NCBI GenBank assembly: GCA_035772405.1
Contig: JAYKKM010000044.1
Span: 1,332,001 to 1,396,000 of the forward strand
DNA from: Chrysogorgia sp. JL179-B06
Taxonomy: Eukaryota > Cnidaria > Anthozoa > Scleralcyonacea > Chrysogorgiidae
Direction of reading: 5' to 3'
Length of the DNA: 64,000 bases
The notes beneath the pieces were generated by a model. That model did not search any database. It had not been told where the DNA came from and saw only the letters and a list, made by a program, of their open reading frames with translations. A program made the translations under genes and the position numbers. Positions 23,931 to 36,300 of the stretch are shown one piece after another (the stretch's first letter is position 1; each line of letters starts with the position of its first letter).

Positions 23931-25469
23931 CGTGGGTCAAATTTCATTTGCGATAATAAATCAAGAAAAATAAAAAGAAATATTATTTTACGCTGGCTAT
24001 TACACAAATTGTATTGTTTCTTTAGTTAATGTTCTTCGTATCCATTTTAACTATTTTTTGAAGCATTTACGTTTTGTAGCAGTAGCTCGTGTGATCAGTT
24101 AAAAGCATTAATTCATCGATAAAAATGGCTCGATTTCCATATAAATATCCCCAAATTTAAAACATAGTGGCTAACCCAAACCTTACCCTAATCCTAACCC
24201 TAACCCTCCACCTAATATATACTAACCCTAACTCTTACGATAATGTTTTATTTTAGAAATAACAGCTGATTTTAATTTCGACTTTTACTACCGATAGTCT
24301 ATGTGACGTCATTTCGGGATTTTATATGGAAATTCAACCATAAAAATAGCGCATTTATAAACGCGGTGTGCCGGGTAGGAAAATCACTCTCTCGCAATTA
24401 CCTTTCAGTGCGTTTTGTAAGTTCTAAGCTTGTTCTTCAATGTTCAACGTTGGAAAGTAGGAATATTTTTAGTAATGATCATGATAAATGACATTGAAAA
24501 TAATGCGCGCTGCATTCCTTAGAATTTCGTTAATTTTAAGTTATTTACGAAGTGTAAATGTCACTTTTACGGGTTGATCCTTCAAGTTGAATACACTGTG
24601 TAGCAACATATTTGAAATCGGTGAATGGTAGACTGCGACAACCTTCCCGGCGAAGCAATTGAAATTCACAATTTAGGGTCTAAACACATTTTCCAAATGC
24701 GCCATTTTTGACGCTTGAGCCGAGGTACTCGTCACAGCGGTAGAATAATTTCATGTCCACGAAGACAAAAATCCGCTGCCAAAATGACACGGCAACTGTG
24801 AACAGGATTATGGGATATCTGTACTGACTATGAACGCTCGCTCCTGAAAGGCGCCATTTTATTCGAATGAAATTAATATGTCGCAAAAATGACGACGTTG
24901 CCGCGTGCACAAAGCACTGATTCGAGGAAAAATTTGACCCAGGCATTAACACACCTGAGCAGTTACACCCTGGTCCCAGTTAAACCCTGGTCCCAGTTAC
25001 ACCCTGCTCCCAGTTACACCCTGGTTCAATAATCCACTAATTCACACATTCAGCACACTACCTTTATATCAAATTTAGAAAGGCTTTGTTAATTTAGAAA
25101 GTTTGAACCAAAGTCGTCAAAGAGAACAAATACAAAAATAAATAGCCTATTAAATTTGAATTCTGCTCATTACAGTATTTTGACATACTATAAAAACTTA
25201 GCATCGATCATTTATAAAACAAATGTATACTTTATATATGTTCTAACTGCGAAACTACTTTATATACGTACATCCCTAGTACATTAAAATACGATAGACT
25301 AACTCCAGAGAATATAGCGACATATAAAATACACGCACATTTATACATACATCATATTGAATGGATTTACCAATAATAATACGGTCGGGTATTTTACGAG
25401 TTGCGGATTTAAACAAGTAAAATGCCCGACCCGTATTAATCGAAATCACTATAGTGGTTAATTGTTGTT

Positions 25470-26335
25470 TTGGAGGTCAATTTGAATGTACCACGTGATA
25501 TGAAAATAATGCATCATGTGATTCAAAGATATATTTGACGATTTTGCCCTGCACGAGTCACAATTTCATAAAAAGAAGTCTTGTTTCTCCGAAGATGGAA
25601 GTAAAGCTTCGAAAAATTCATTTAGATCACTTGGCAGATGTTTTCGAATCAAATGGTTTTGCATCGCGATGACATCAATGTTAATCTGGTTCCGCACTGT
25701 GCACTTTAATACCTTCGTGTTCTTCGATCATTCTCCCCTGATGAAAATATAGGCCGGTTGAAGGCGGCTAACAGTATCTCTTCAGTCAGTATAGGTAAGC
25801 TCTTCTCTGCTCTTCTCTGCTTTTGACTGTAGTAATCTGCGCATTTGTTGATGATTTAAACGCCAGCATTGAAGTGATGGATTGTTCGGAAGCTGCTTTA
25901 CGCGCGACCGTTTGGCTGAAAAATAACATTGATGTTATGCGGATCCTGCAGTTGCAAATCCATTTGTCTCGAAAACATCAGCCAAATGATCTAAATGAAT
26001 TTTTCGAAGCCATATTTTGGTTGTAGTTTCGCCTTCACTTCCATCTTTCGAGAAACAAGATTTTTGTTATGAAATTGCAATTCGTGCAGTGCAATGTATC
26101 TTTGAATCACATGATGCATTCACTCTCCGCCGCAGAGGCTTCTTGCGCTTATATATATATAGTAATAATGTAATATACTATAGGTGGGCTATTCGCTTGT
26201 ATTGGGCTCACAGGGTGTTTTGGGGACGCGTGGAGAGAATGGTGATGCGGAATTGCAAGACTCCCCGCGCGCCCGCCCGAAGCCTCTGCTGCATTAACTT
26301 CATATCACGTGGTACATTCAAATTGACCTCCAACA
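25470..26335. mobile_element. Large foldback element, about 870 bp
   Basis: Arms of roughly 250 bp pair TTGGAGGTCAATTTGAATGT at the left with its complement at the right end; further inside TCATTTAGATCA and CATTGATGT regions also pair. Mismatched short frames inside show no domain. Confidence 0.7.
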
Positions 26336-26634
26336 GTGATTTCGATAATATTACATGACTGTTGAAATGAAATAGTTCGCATCCGACATTATACTTTGGA
26401 TTTTTCATAGAAAGGCAGATTTTACCTCTTCTAAACCGGTTAAACTGGTATAGAAGTGTGTAATACGGAATTTACTGTGTATTCCGCTCCTGGATTTGAC
26501 CAGTTCTTTTAACCTTATTAGGAAAAATGTCGCCATTGTCATATAATAAATACACTCGAAACGTCAGTATTTCGTTCCTAAAATCTCGGCAGATCACGAC
26601 CTTTTCACTTTGGGCTACTATTTACATACACATA

Positions 26635-26790
26635 TACATGTATATATATATACATAATACATATACATATAAATATACGTATACGTACACGTACACGTAC
26701 ACGTACACGCACGCGCACACGCACACGCACACGCACACGTACTTATACATATACATATACTGCATGTACATGTACATATATATACATATA
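26635..26790. repeat. Purine-pyrimidine alternating microsatellite
   Basis: Alternating (TA), (AC) and (GC) dinucleotide blocks such as ACGTACACGTACACG and CACACGCACACGC; a Z-DNA-prone type of sequence. The open frame across it is low complexity and not a gene. Confidence 0.85.
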
Positions 26791-27064
26791 ATTTGCCTCC
26801 GCCACCTATACTATGCTTCCAACTAGAATATCCATTGCAAGCGCCAAATAATAATATATATACCTTACAATTTGCCCGGTGTGGCGCTTTTTATTTCCTA
26901 ATCGGGGAGGGAGGGGGTTATTGGGTACAGATTCAACACATCGCGTGTACGAATATGGCGGTTGTTCATACAGTGGCCATGGATATTCAGGAACACATCT
27001 GGATATTCAGGAACACATCTGCATTTTCCCTTCCAATCCCTCTCTGCATTCACTTCATTTCGAT

Positions 27065-27343
27065 CTAGACAAACGACTCTTTATCGCCATGTTCTTGTGT
27101 GTCACCGTTTTGTTCATGGCATTCTGTGTTCCCATTCATATCTCTGCTAATGTCGCCATTCACTATCAGTGATTGGGAAGAATGTTCTGTGTTTCTTGTG
27201 GGAGGGGGGCATCTCCTGCTGTATAATGGTAGACCACAGAAACGGTACACTGCCACTGCTGGGATCAACCCCACCGACATCAACGTCATCGCAATGCCAA
27301 TAGAAACAGCCCACGGCGGGAACTTCAATGACACCATTTCTCC
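27065..27343 (-). CDS. SLC6 transporter exon 9 (last)
   Basis: Residues 559-650 plus the stop; acceptor CTGGCAG before GGAGAAATG. Encodes TM12 ([14 protein letters not shown] onward) and a 60-residue cytoplasmic tail rich in D, N, E and H. Phase 0 entry. Confidence 0.9.
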   Translation of the reverse strand, partial: GEMVSLKFPPWAVSIGIAMTLMSVGLIPAVAVYRFCGLPLYSRRCPPPTRNTEHSSQSLIVNGDISRDMNGNTECHEQNGDTQEHGDKESFV

Positions 27344-30300
27344 CTGCCAGTGATGAAATCGAGTGAGACTAGGTCATATAAGGGAGAGCAAATACATTGC
27401 CCTGACTTTGACATGTTCTGCGCATCCCAAAATCTCCTACATTAGTCTATATTAGTTTGAACAAGTAAGTTAAAGAAGGTGCTTCCCACTTTGACGGATT
27501 TTTCCTTTCAAAAGGATTTTTGAGCATATTTTGAGGGAAACACGACATGATTTAAACATTTTAATGTCCGACCCAGGATTTGAACCTGTGTCTCCCAGCT
27601 TATAGACATGTGTGGTAGCAGCCTCTGATTGGTCAATACCCGTGTTTGGATCAAGCCATCGAAACACGTAATTTTTCCGCCAAAAATTTCCTTAAGTTTT
27701 GCTGCTCGTTCTCTTGTATTATTTTATTTTATAAAATAAATACTTAATGGTTTTTCCGTGTTTGGATACTGTGATTGGATACTGTACTGTAGTTGCTCGA
27801 CTTTCGAAAAACTTTCGTGTTTTTTTACGCTTTTTTCAAGTCTCGCAACTTCCCGCGTGTTTGGATCACAACTCTTCCGCATTTTGGATCTAAAGTATTT
27901 TTCGACACATCCATATCGAAATTCTCTTATTTCTCCTTTTCATATTATATCCAGTTCTTTTGAGAACTTAGCAGCTTTCATATTTATTTTACTGTACTCC
28001 GCTAACTCAACTTACGTTTCTTGTCCAAGCATCGTATAAAAGTGGCTCCGTGGTGACTTTAACAAACGATGAAATAAGGATTGCCAGGATCACAGACGGG
28101 GATACCACCATCCAGCATGCTTTCCACCAAAGCCCTGGCCTCGATCCCGTCATAAACCGGATATCGTCGCTGAAGCTAAACCAAGAAATATATATATAAA
28201 TATATAGCAAATTGAAAAGGTGGTAAACTGCCAAGAATTTAGTGACGAAATATACTGACGTTTCGAGCGGAGCCCTTCATCAGAGTAATTCATCTTATAA
28301 TTCAAAATATTTATAACATATGAGTTCAAGACATAACGATTCTTTCTTTATTTATTAAAGTGCCTATAACGTCTGTGGGGATTTACCATATTTGTAATCT
28401 ATGGATTCTCCTGAGATAAATTGTAATATATCTTGTCAGCTGAAGATGTCATCTTCATAGACTTTTTTGCTGTTAAAGTTGACGGAAATGACGTCAAATC
28501 GGGAATCTGTCTATATGAAAACATCTTTACAGATGCCCGATTTGACGTCATTTCCGTCAACTTTAACAGCAAAAAAGTCTATGAAGATGAAATTTTCAGC
28601 TGACAAGATATATTACAATTTATCTCAGGAGAATCCATGGATTACAAATATGTTAAATCCCCACAGACGTTATATGCACTTTAAATACAAGCGATAGGTA
28701 TTCCGTATATTCGTTGGTCTATTCAGATATACTGTAGATAAATATGTAAACAGCGTATAGATAGAGTAATTCTACCATTGACACCGCTGTTACTATTTTT
28801 ATCGTCCAATGACAGGTCGGAGCAATTCCTGCATTTAGCCGCATGTATTTTACCAGAAATACGAATCCGCAATAATCCCCTCGCTCGCCTTTTCTACCAC
28901 TAAACACCCCACCCCACCCCTAGAGTTTCTCTTCCCCATCCATGGTCCCCAGTGCCCAGACCGCGCATTTGTATTTGTAGTTTCTAGCTGTCGATAACAA
29001 ATCCCAAAAGGCCGGTTCGTACAGTATGTAGATTTTGAACGTTATCTCGATCAATATTTAACCGTTTTCAATTCTGAAAACAGATTTGGAATTACCGAAT
29101 CAAAGTACATAAAATACGTGCCTATTATGTTACGCAAACGTGTATACCTTTCGTAATAACCTGCTTATGTACTTAATCGGCCATGTTTGTGCCGATTTTC
29201 TCCCCACGAATATTGGCCGATTAAAACGGATCACGCAAAAGGCGTACTCGGAACTTCGCTTGCGAGGGGAAAATATGATAAACAAAACCAAATTTCTCTG
29301 AAACTAAAAAATTGGAAGAAAACTAATACCCATTCTCATGTAAGGCGACGAAGAACTTTCATTTAAGAAACACTTGTTTTTGCGGTGGAGTGTCCTTTAA
29401 GATGCTACAATGAATCAGTTGTCCAAGGTTTTTCCATAATATAGAACACAAACTACGGCTCCATACGTGGCGGCCATATTGGAGTAACCACGGTGGTGTA
29501 GTCGGGCAATTTTATAAAAAAATAGATTATTCCGCCAAATGTAACTGGACACCCCCCAATCAAAGTGGGATCAAAGTGGTTTCGTAACCCCCCTGTGAGT
29601 ACGTACCGTTCATAGCCATAAATCCAGGAGACGGAGACAAACTCACATATTGCGATAACAAGAAGCGCCACGTTGGCGGAAAACTTATCAAACAACTGAA
29701 CGACGTAGCTTCCAGAATCCTGGACCATAGATAAACCCAAAATAAAGCACGTAATACATATTCCTCCTACACGAAAGAACAAATAGATAAAATTGAGAAG
29801 ATATATGCATAACGTCAAAATATTTTATTGTTTTATTTGGAAGAACTTCTAAAATGATAAAGTAACTTCTTTTGAAGATTTTCGTTTCTTTGCTTTGTTT
29901 TTTATATATTTCAGTTTGTTTGATATGCAAATGTGTGGAATTTCGTCACACATGCATGATGACTTATCAGAGAATGTTATATATCTTTGCGTTTATGAAA
30001 TAAAAACACTAAGGTGTGAATAACATGTGTGCGTGTTTCTCCCACAGCACCAAACTTCTTGATTTTAAAGGATTTCGTTTGAGAATGAAAGTGATACACA
30101 AACTTCTCCGGCATATATAAGTCATTATATGCATGTGTGACGAAATTTAGTCCAGACAATTGCATATCAAACAAAATGAAATTTTTCAAAAATAAAGCAA
30201 AGAAGCAAAAATCTTCAAAAGAAGTTACTTTATCATATTAAAAGTTCTTCCAAATAAGACAAAACAAATTTTGACGTAATATTATAGGCACTTTAAAGGT

Positions 30301-33300
30301 TACCGCTGACCTTCGTGATTTCGTCGCAGTTGCACGATAATACGAAGTTAATTAATCTGCGATTTTATTTACGTGCTGTAGCTGCTTTCATCGTTGTAAT
30401 GCGTCATTTAAGGAGGCGTAGATTCTCGCTCAATTGGTCAAAATGTTGGTTAAAGGAAATTGTGTGACCTAAATAACCAGACTATCGTAGTATGAGGTTG
30501 AAAAAAAGCTCGTCATGTGCTGGGTAAACTGTAAAGCAGTCAGTGTTGGTGGAAATGCAAAGAAACTGAAGCTTCTGCTCAGCGTTATTTTAGTAATCGC
30601 TATCACAACATAAACTAGGCAATACATGGCCCCACGATCAGCAGTGGCGTAGCCAGCCGTACTCAATAGCGTAGAGTCTGGCTCAGGCGCGGATTTAGAA
30701 GTTAGTCGCATAAATTAGATTTATAATTTGCAATTCAAAATACCTGTGAATAACAATCCTATTGGATAGGTTTTTGTTCTGAATTATTCTTAAGAAAAGC
30801 ATAACCAATAGGGTTGTTCATGAAGTGTCTAATTTATGCGACTAACTTCTAAATCCGCGCCTGGTACTCTGGCTGCTATTAATAGCTCAAAAAGCGGACA
30901 AACAAACCAAATTTGACTCACAAATGATTGCAAATGAGCTATTTCTTTTGTTATGGCCGCAAGAATTATGGGTAAAAGCGGACAAACATCGGTACTGACG
31001 TCATCTCGACGGAGCGCTATTACCAGGGCACTCCCCGGCCACCACGCCAAAACTTTGATCGCGCCGCGCAAGAGTGAAGCCTGAGGCCAGCTAGGGGGTT
31101 GCTCATACCATCACGCCACGGAAAATTTTGAAACTCTAGAGTCTTTGAAATGGCATTTCCAGCATTTTGAGAAAGTAGAATATTTGATTTGAGCAAAAAA
31201 CGATCGCCAACTTTGTTGGGAACAGGGGAGTCAGAGTTATATATAGAACATTAGACAAATAACACAAGATGGTTATTGTTTAATATATGTAATGATAGTT
31301 TTAGTCAGAGAGGATGGTCCATTGGTCCAGGCTCATTATTTACTGGTATGGGAAGACAGGATTGGTATGGTGTTCTTTTCCGATAGATTGCAAATAAATA
31401 AAAACATACTTGAAATATCATGGCATCACGCACTTATAAGATGCATGTGTGCTTGCCAAAATACTTTTTACTAGGGCCTTTGCGACGTTTACCAGCGTAG
31501 AGTAACGTCTTACAACGTAGAGTAACATCTTACAGCGTAGTGTAACGTCTTACAGCGTATTGTAACGTCTTACAGCGTAGTGTAACGTCTTATAGCGTAG
31601 TGTAACGTCTTACAGCGTAGAATAACATCTTACAACATAGTGTAACGTCTTACAACGTAGTGTGACGTCTTACAACGTACGCCACTGCTTCCCAGCACAT
31701 GACGTCACGGTCATATTCAAAATCGCGGCGTTTTTACATTCAACTTTTAAAATGAGTTACTAGTATTTTCATAGCTGATATCCCTAAACTACTATATTCC
31801 GACTAGCTAAGTCATATACGTCGATATAAAAGTACTTATTTTAAGTTGCCAATCTCCTTTAACGAAAAGGGAAGCGATTGCGGTTGCCCAAAACCTGCAA
31901 TCCGAATTGCTTCTTAATTAGTTCCACACTACTCCACTGATCGCCGTGTTTAATTTATCATGTGATTTATGGCAAGCCTGTCATTGGTGGCACCAGAGCC
32001 GCACACCTATGCGACAAAGTGCAAATGCATGTAATTACATGCGATAAAATCAAATTTGTTTGATCTGCAGAGCGATAGTTTTGATAAGCGTGAAATGTCG
32101 GAAAGAATCCATATATGTTGCGGACTTAATTAAAAAATAAAAGAAACGTTTATCCCGTGACACACACCTGATATATACTCCATTCTTACATTCGAGAACT
32201 TTTTCAAGTCGGCCAACGAAGCTGAAACGCTTTCTAGTCCACCAAATAAACTGTCTATGCCGAGAGTCAAACACATGAGAAAGAACAGCACTGACCAAAC
32301 GGGTGCTGCTGGCATGTTCCTTATGGCATCAGAGAAAGCGATAAACACCAATCCAGGACCCAAGGCTGCCTGAAAACGGACAGGATGAATTGAAAGACGA
32401 AATGTTATCAACTCATGGGATATTCTATTTAAAGGGAAATGGCAATAAAAATTAAGTTTATCTTATTTGAAAGAACTTTTAAAATGATATATCAAGACCT
32501 TTTACAGATTTTCCATATCGTTCTTGGTTCTGTAAATATTTCACTTCTTTTTAACAAAGAACATTGAACATTCCGCCATCTTGGATATGCACCAGGGTAG
32601 AAATGTTTTTTATATCAGCAATTATCAAGTCATTATAGATGCTAAATCGTAGTTGTTTTGGGTGTTGTATACTTTTAAGTGAAGTAGCAATCTATTTGAA
32701 CGCATTCCACTGATATTTGGGAAATTATTTACAACTTTTAGAATGTTTACCCTGGTTTTGACGTCACTTAATTAGATCTAATTATAAAACAAGATGGCGG
32801 ATTGCAGATATTTTTGTTCACAGATATTTCAAAAATTAAGGAAGTTACGGGGAAATTTTAAAAGGTCTTCATATATTATTTTAAATGTTCTTTCAAATGA
32901 GACAAAGAACATTTTTATTGCCATTTCTCTTTAAGGTATTTTCAAAGAAAATTGAACAAACAATTTTTTAGGGCCACCAACTTAGGGCCTCTGAAATGGC
33001 TAGAAATGCTTCCTGTTTGCTAAAATAGCTTCCAACAACTTTCAATTTTTGGATCAATTTAATGGTGTTAAATCACACTTGCAGTTTCTATGCAGAAGTT
33101 TTTATTTTGCTATATTACAGTTTACGACTTGTTTTGTATTCAGATTTATAATGAACTTCAAAAGATTTATGTACAAAAATCAGCTTGAAACTATTAACTT
33201 GACTATTATTAACTATGGAATACAGTTCAAAATACAGTTATACTCATTCATCATTGTGAACAACGCTGTCCAGCGCAAGCTATTGCGAAATTTTAGCTAT

Positions 33301-36300
33301 TGCAAAATTTTTCAATTTGCGTCTTTTTTTTCAATTAGCGACTTTTTTTTTGAACTTTTTCTTGGGAGGGAGGTGTGGTTTTGGTTGTGGCTCTTGAAAT
33401 GTGGAGAGAGGATTGTAACCAACCCCAAAACAACAAAGATCCTAACTCTAACCCCCCGCCTAACGAGTTTTTTCATGAACACAGCCGGGGGGTTCTCCAC
33501 ATTTCGACCTTTAGGGTATACTAAAGAGCCACAACCAAAGCCACACCTCCCTCCCAAGAGAAATTTCAGATAAAGCTAAATTGAAAAAGTCGCTAAATTG
33601 AAAAAGTCGCTAAATAAAAAAAGTCGCTAAATTAAAATCGTTGGATGTGACACCTACAAACCTCCGTAATACTCGTTTCTACACTAAATTAATTTTCTAC
33701 ACTAAATTAATTTTCTACACTAAATTAATTCAAATGTATAATTTTTCTTTACTCGTCGTACCGTACCTGCTTTAGAAATTTATCAAAATCACAAACATTG
33801 CTTGTAGAATTTGTCATCAAGGTTGAGTTGGTTATGAAGTTTTCTTTCTCACAGTTTTTCACGTTTAGTGTTGCCCTAAAAACGGGAAAAGATGTATCTA
33901 AAATTTACCAACCATGAGATTGCGTGGAAAAATTCAAAAATTATTACCACTAATCCGAGGCTGTCTGGAGGCTTGGCGTATCAATAGCGCCCACTCCCCA
34001 TTTAATCGCGATGACGGTGGTTTATAACCAGAAGCTTATTTGCATCTTGTTAATAGATAACGTCATCATCGGTTCTATGAGGGTATAAATAGGGATCCTA
34101 TCTTTACAACGATCACCCCTGATGAAGACACTATATTGGAGTGTGGAAACGTTGGGTCATGGACAGTAACTTTTAAAGTTACGTTCAAAAAACTTTTTAA
34201 GCCAATATAGTTATAGCGTCAAACTACGTCTGGTATATCTTTACTTATGCAATACGAATTCTCAAGTTAAAGTTTGTGTTACTGTTTATAAACATGAAAA
34301 TATGTCTATCTAACATATTATTTAACAAGAGGTTTTACCTGACAATGTCGTTGAACAAGCAATCTCTATGTTTTATATTGTATCACTATTATTATAACTA
34401 TAGATATTAAACACTGATTTATTTTATTCATTTTGTTTTAAAATTAGTTACCCAAAATTTATATGCAACGAAAAAATCTTACCCAATCTTTTACCGCCAA
34501 ATATTTGGCTTATACCCAACCACTGATCTCAAAAATAGAACTGGATTGAGCTTTCTATTGTATCTGATGAGCTGATTTTGAAGCTTGCACATTTGAATAA
34601 TGTAAATTGACGAGAGATAATTAGAAGCTCCGAATTTGCAAGCAAATCAAACTGTGACGCTCGCGAAATAGGTTTAGTGTCTGGCCATTATAGTTTCTTT
34701 GTTAACATTAAATGCATAATATCTTGAACTTAATTTGACGTCTTAGGCTTCTCTCACTTGATAATTAGAGCCAACGGCGGCCATTACTAAGGGACCAAAG
34801 TCGCAGTAAATCTGTAGGTAGGCCATGAATCGTTTTACCCAGTAATTTGAAAAATGTCTTCTGGTCCTCTTTATAGTAAAATTATTTTATTTTGTTGATG
34901 GTAAGAGCACATAATCCAACAAAAAACCTCATAGGATCCTCAGTTGGTCCCTTAGTAATGGCGGACTTCCGGCTTCATTTTCTGAACAATAGTTGCTCGA
35001 TCCAGTCTTTATTTAGAGATCAATGTATCCAACCTATTTCTCTTGGGTACCAACCCCAGCGATAAATAAATAATAAATGCTCCCTTATAGGCTCGTAAAC
35101 ATTTGAGAGAACTGAAATCTTCAATCAAATTTCTCGTTCTCCCAAACTTCCACTCGTCTCGGAAAATGTTTTCTATTTCTAAATTCCAATCTGTTTCATT
35201 ACTCACCGGAATCCTAATATGGAGAAGACGACAACGGAGGCGAAGAGCGAAGTCGCCGAGTTGATCAAGGAAATTGTAATGGCGTCATTTAATGTGTTCT
35301 CGTGGATAGGGTTGTAACTTGCAAAAGCCAGAATACACCCGAATCCCAATCCTGTTGAATAGAAAATTTGTGCGGCTGCCTCCATCCATATTACTGGGTC
35401 TGTGAGTTTATCCCACTAAGATGAAGACAGATTATTTTAATTTCAAGATTGCACCGAACAAAAGCATCTGCAGAATCCAAAATACGAGTCAAAACAAGAC
35501 AAAGACAAAAAGATTTCAACTTTATTACAAAGTCATCGTTAGACCAAGTGACAAGTCTACAAATATATATATATATATTATTTACCGACTGGGAGGTCCG
35601 TATGAGAAATATTTCCAGAGGTCTCAAAAACTGCCCGAGGACGAGGGACATTTTTGAGACCAAGGGAAATATTTCTCAAATGGACCGACCAAAACGGTAA
35701 ATAATTTATTTATTTTTTTCCTCAGAATAACCTGGTTTGTTTTTTTCGTCGTCATCAGTATTTCTAGTGGACAAAAAAAGAAAAGTCTGTGCTTTTTCTT
35801 CGTCAAAGGAAATTGAGAGTTAAGTCTCTTTTCGGACTTATACGGACCGCTCGTTAGCCAATCAGAAAGCAGGATTTGATAGGATAAGGACCGGGAAAAA
35901 ATTACCATTTATCTTTGTCTTGTTTTGACTCATATTTTGGATTCTTAAGACGTTTTTCGAATGTTTATGTTTTAGTTTGTATTTCTTTAAACTGTCTGCT
36001 GGCTATGGTTTTTGTTCATGTATATTATTAGTAAATGAAGACAACGAGTCGTAATGTGTTACCTGAGGAGTGAAAAGATGTCTGACACCAGCATCGAAAC
36101 CTTCCATCGTCAGTCCTCTTATGAAAAAAGCCGTGAGAACAAAATATGGAAACGTGGCCGTAAAATACACCACCTTCAATGAAAGATAATAAAATAAAAT
36201 ACACCGTAAAATACACCACCTTCAAAGAAAGATAATAAAATAAAATACACCGTAAAATACACAACCTTCAACGAAGGTAAACAGAGGATAGATATTACAC

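Noticed and set aside
26527..26826. Open frame through the alternating microsatellite
   Set aside because: Low-complexity translation of dinucleotide repeats.
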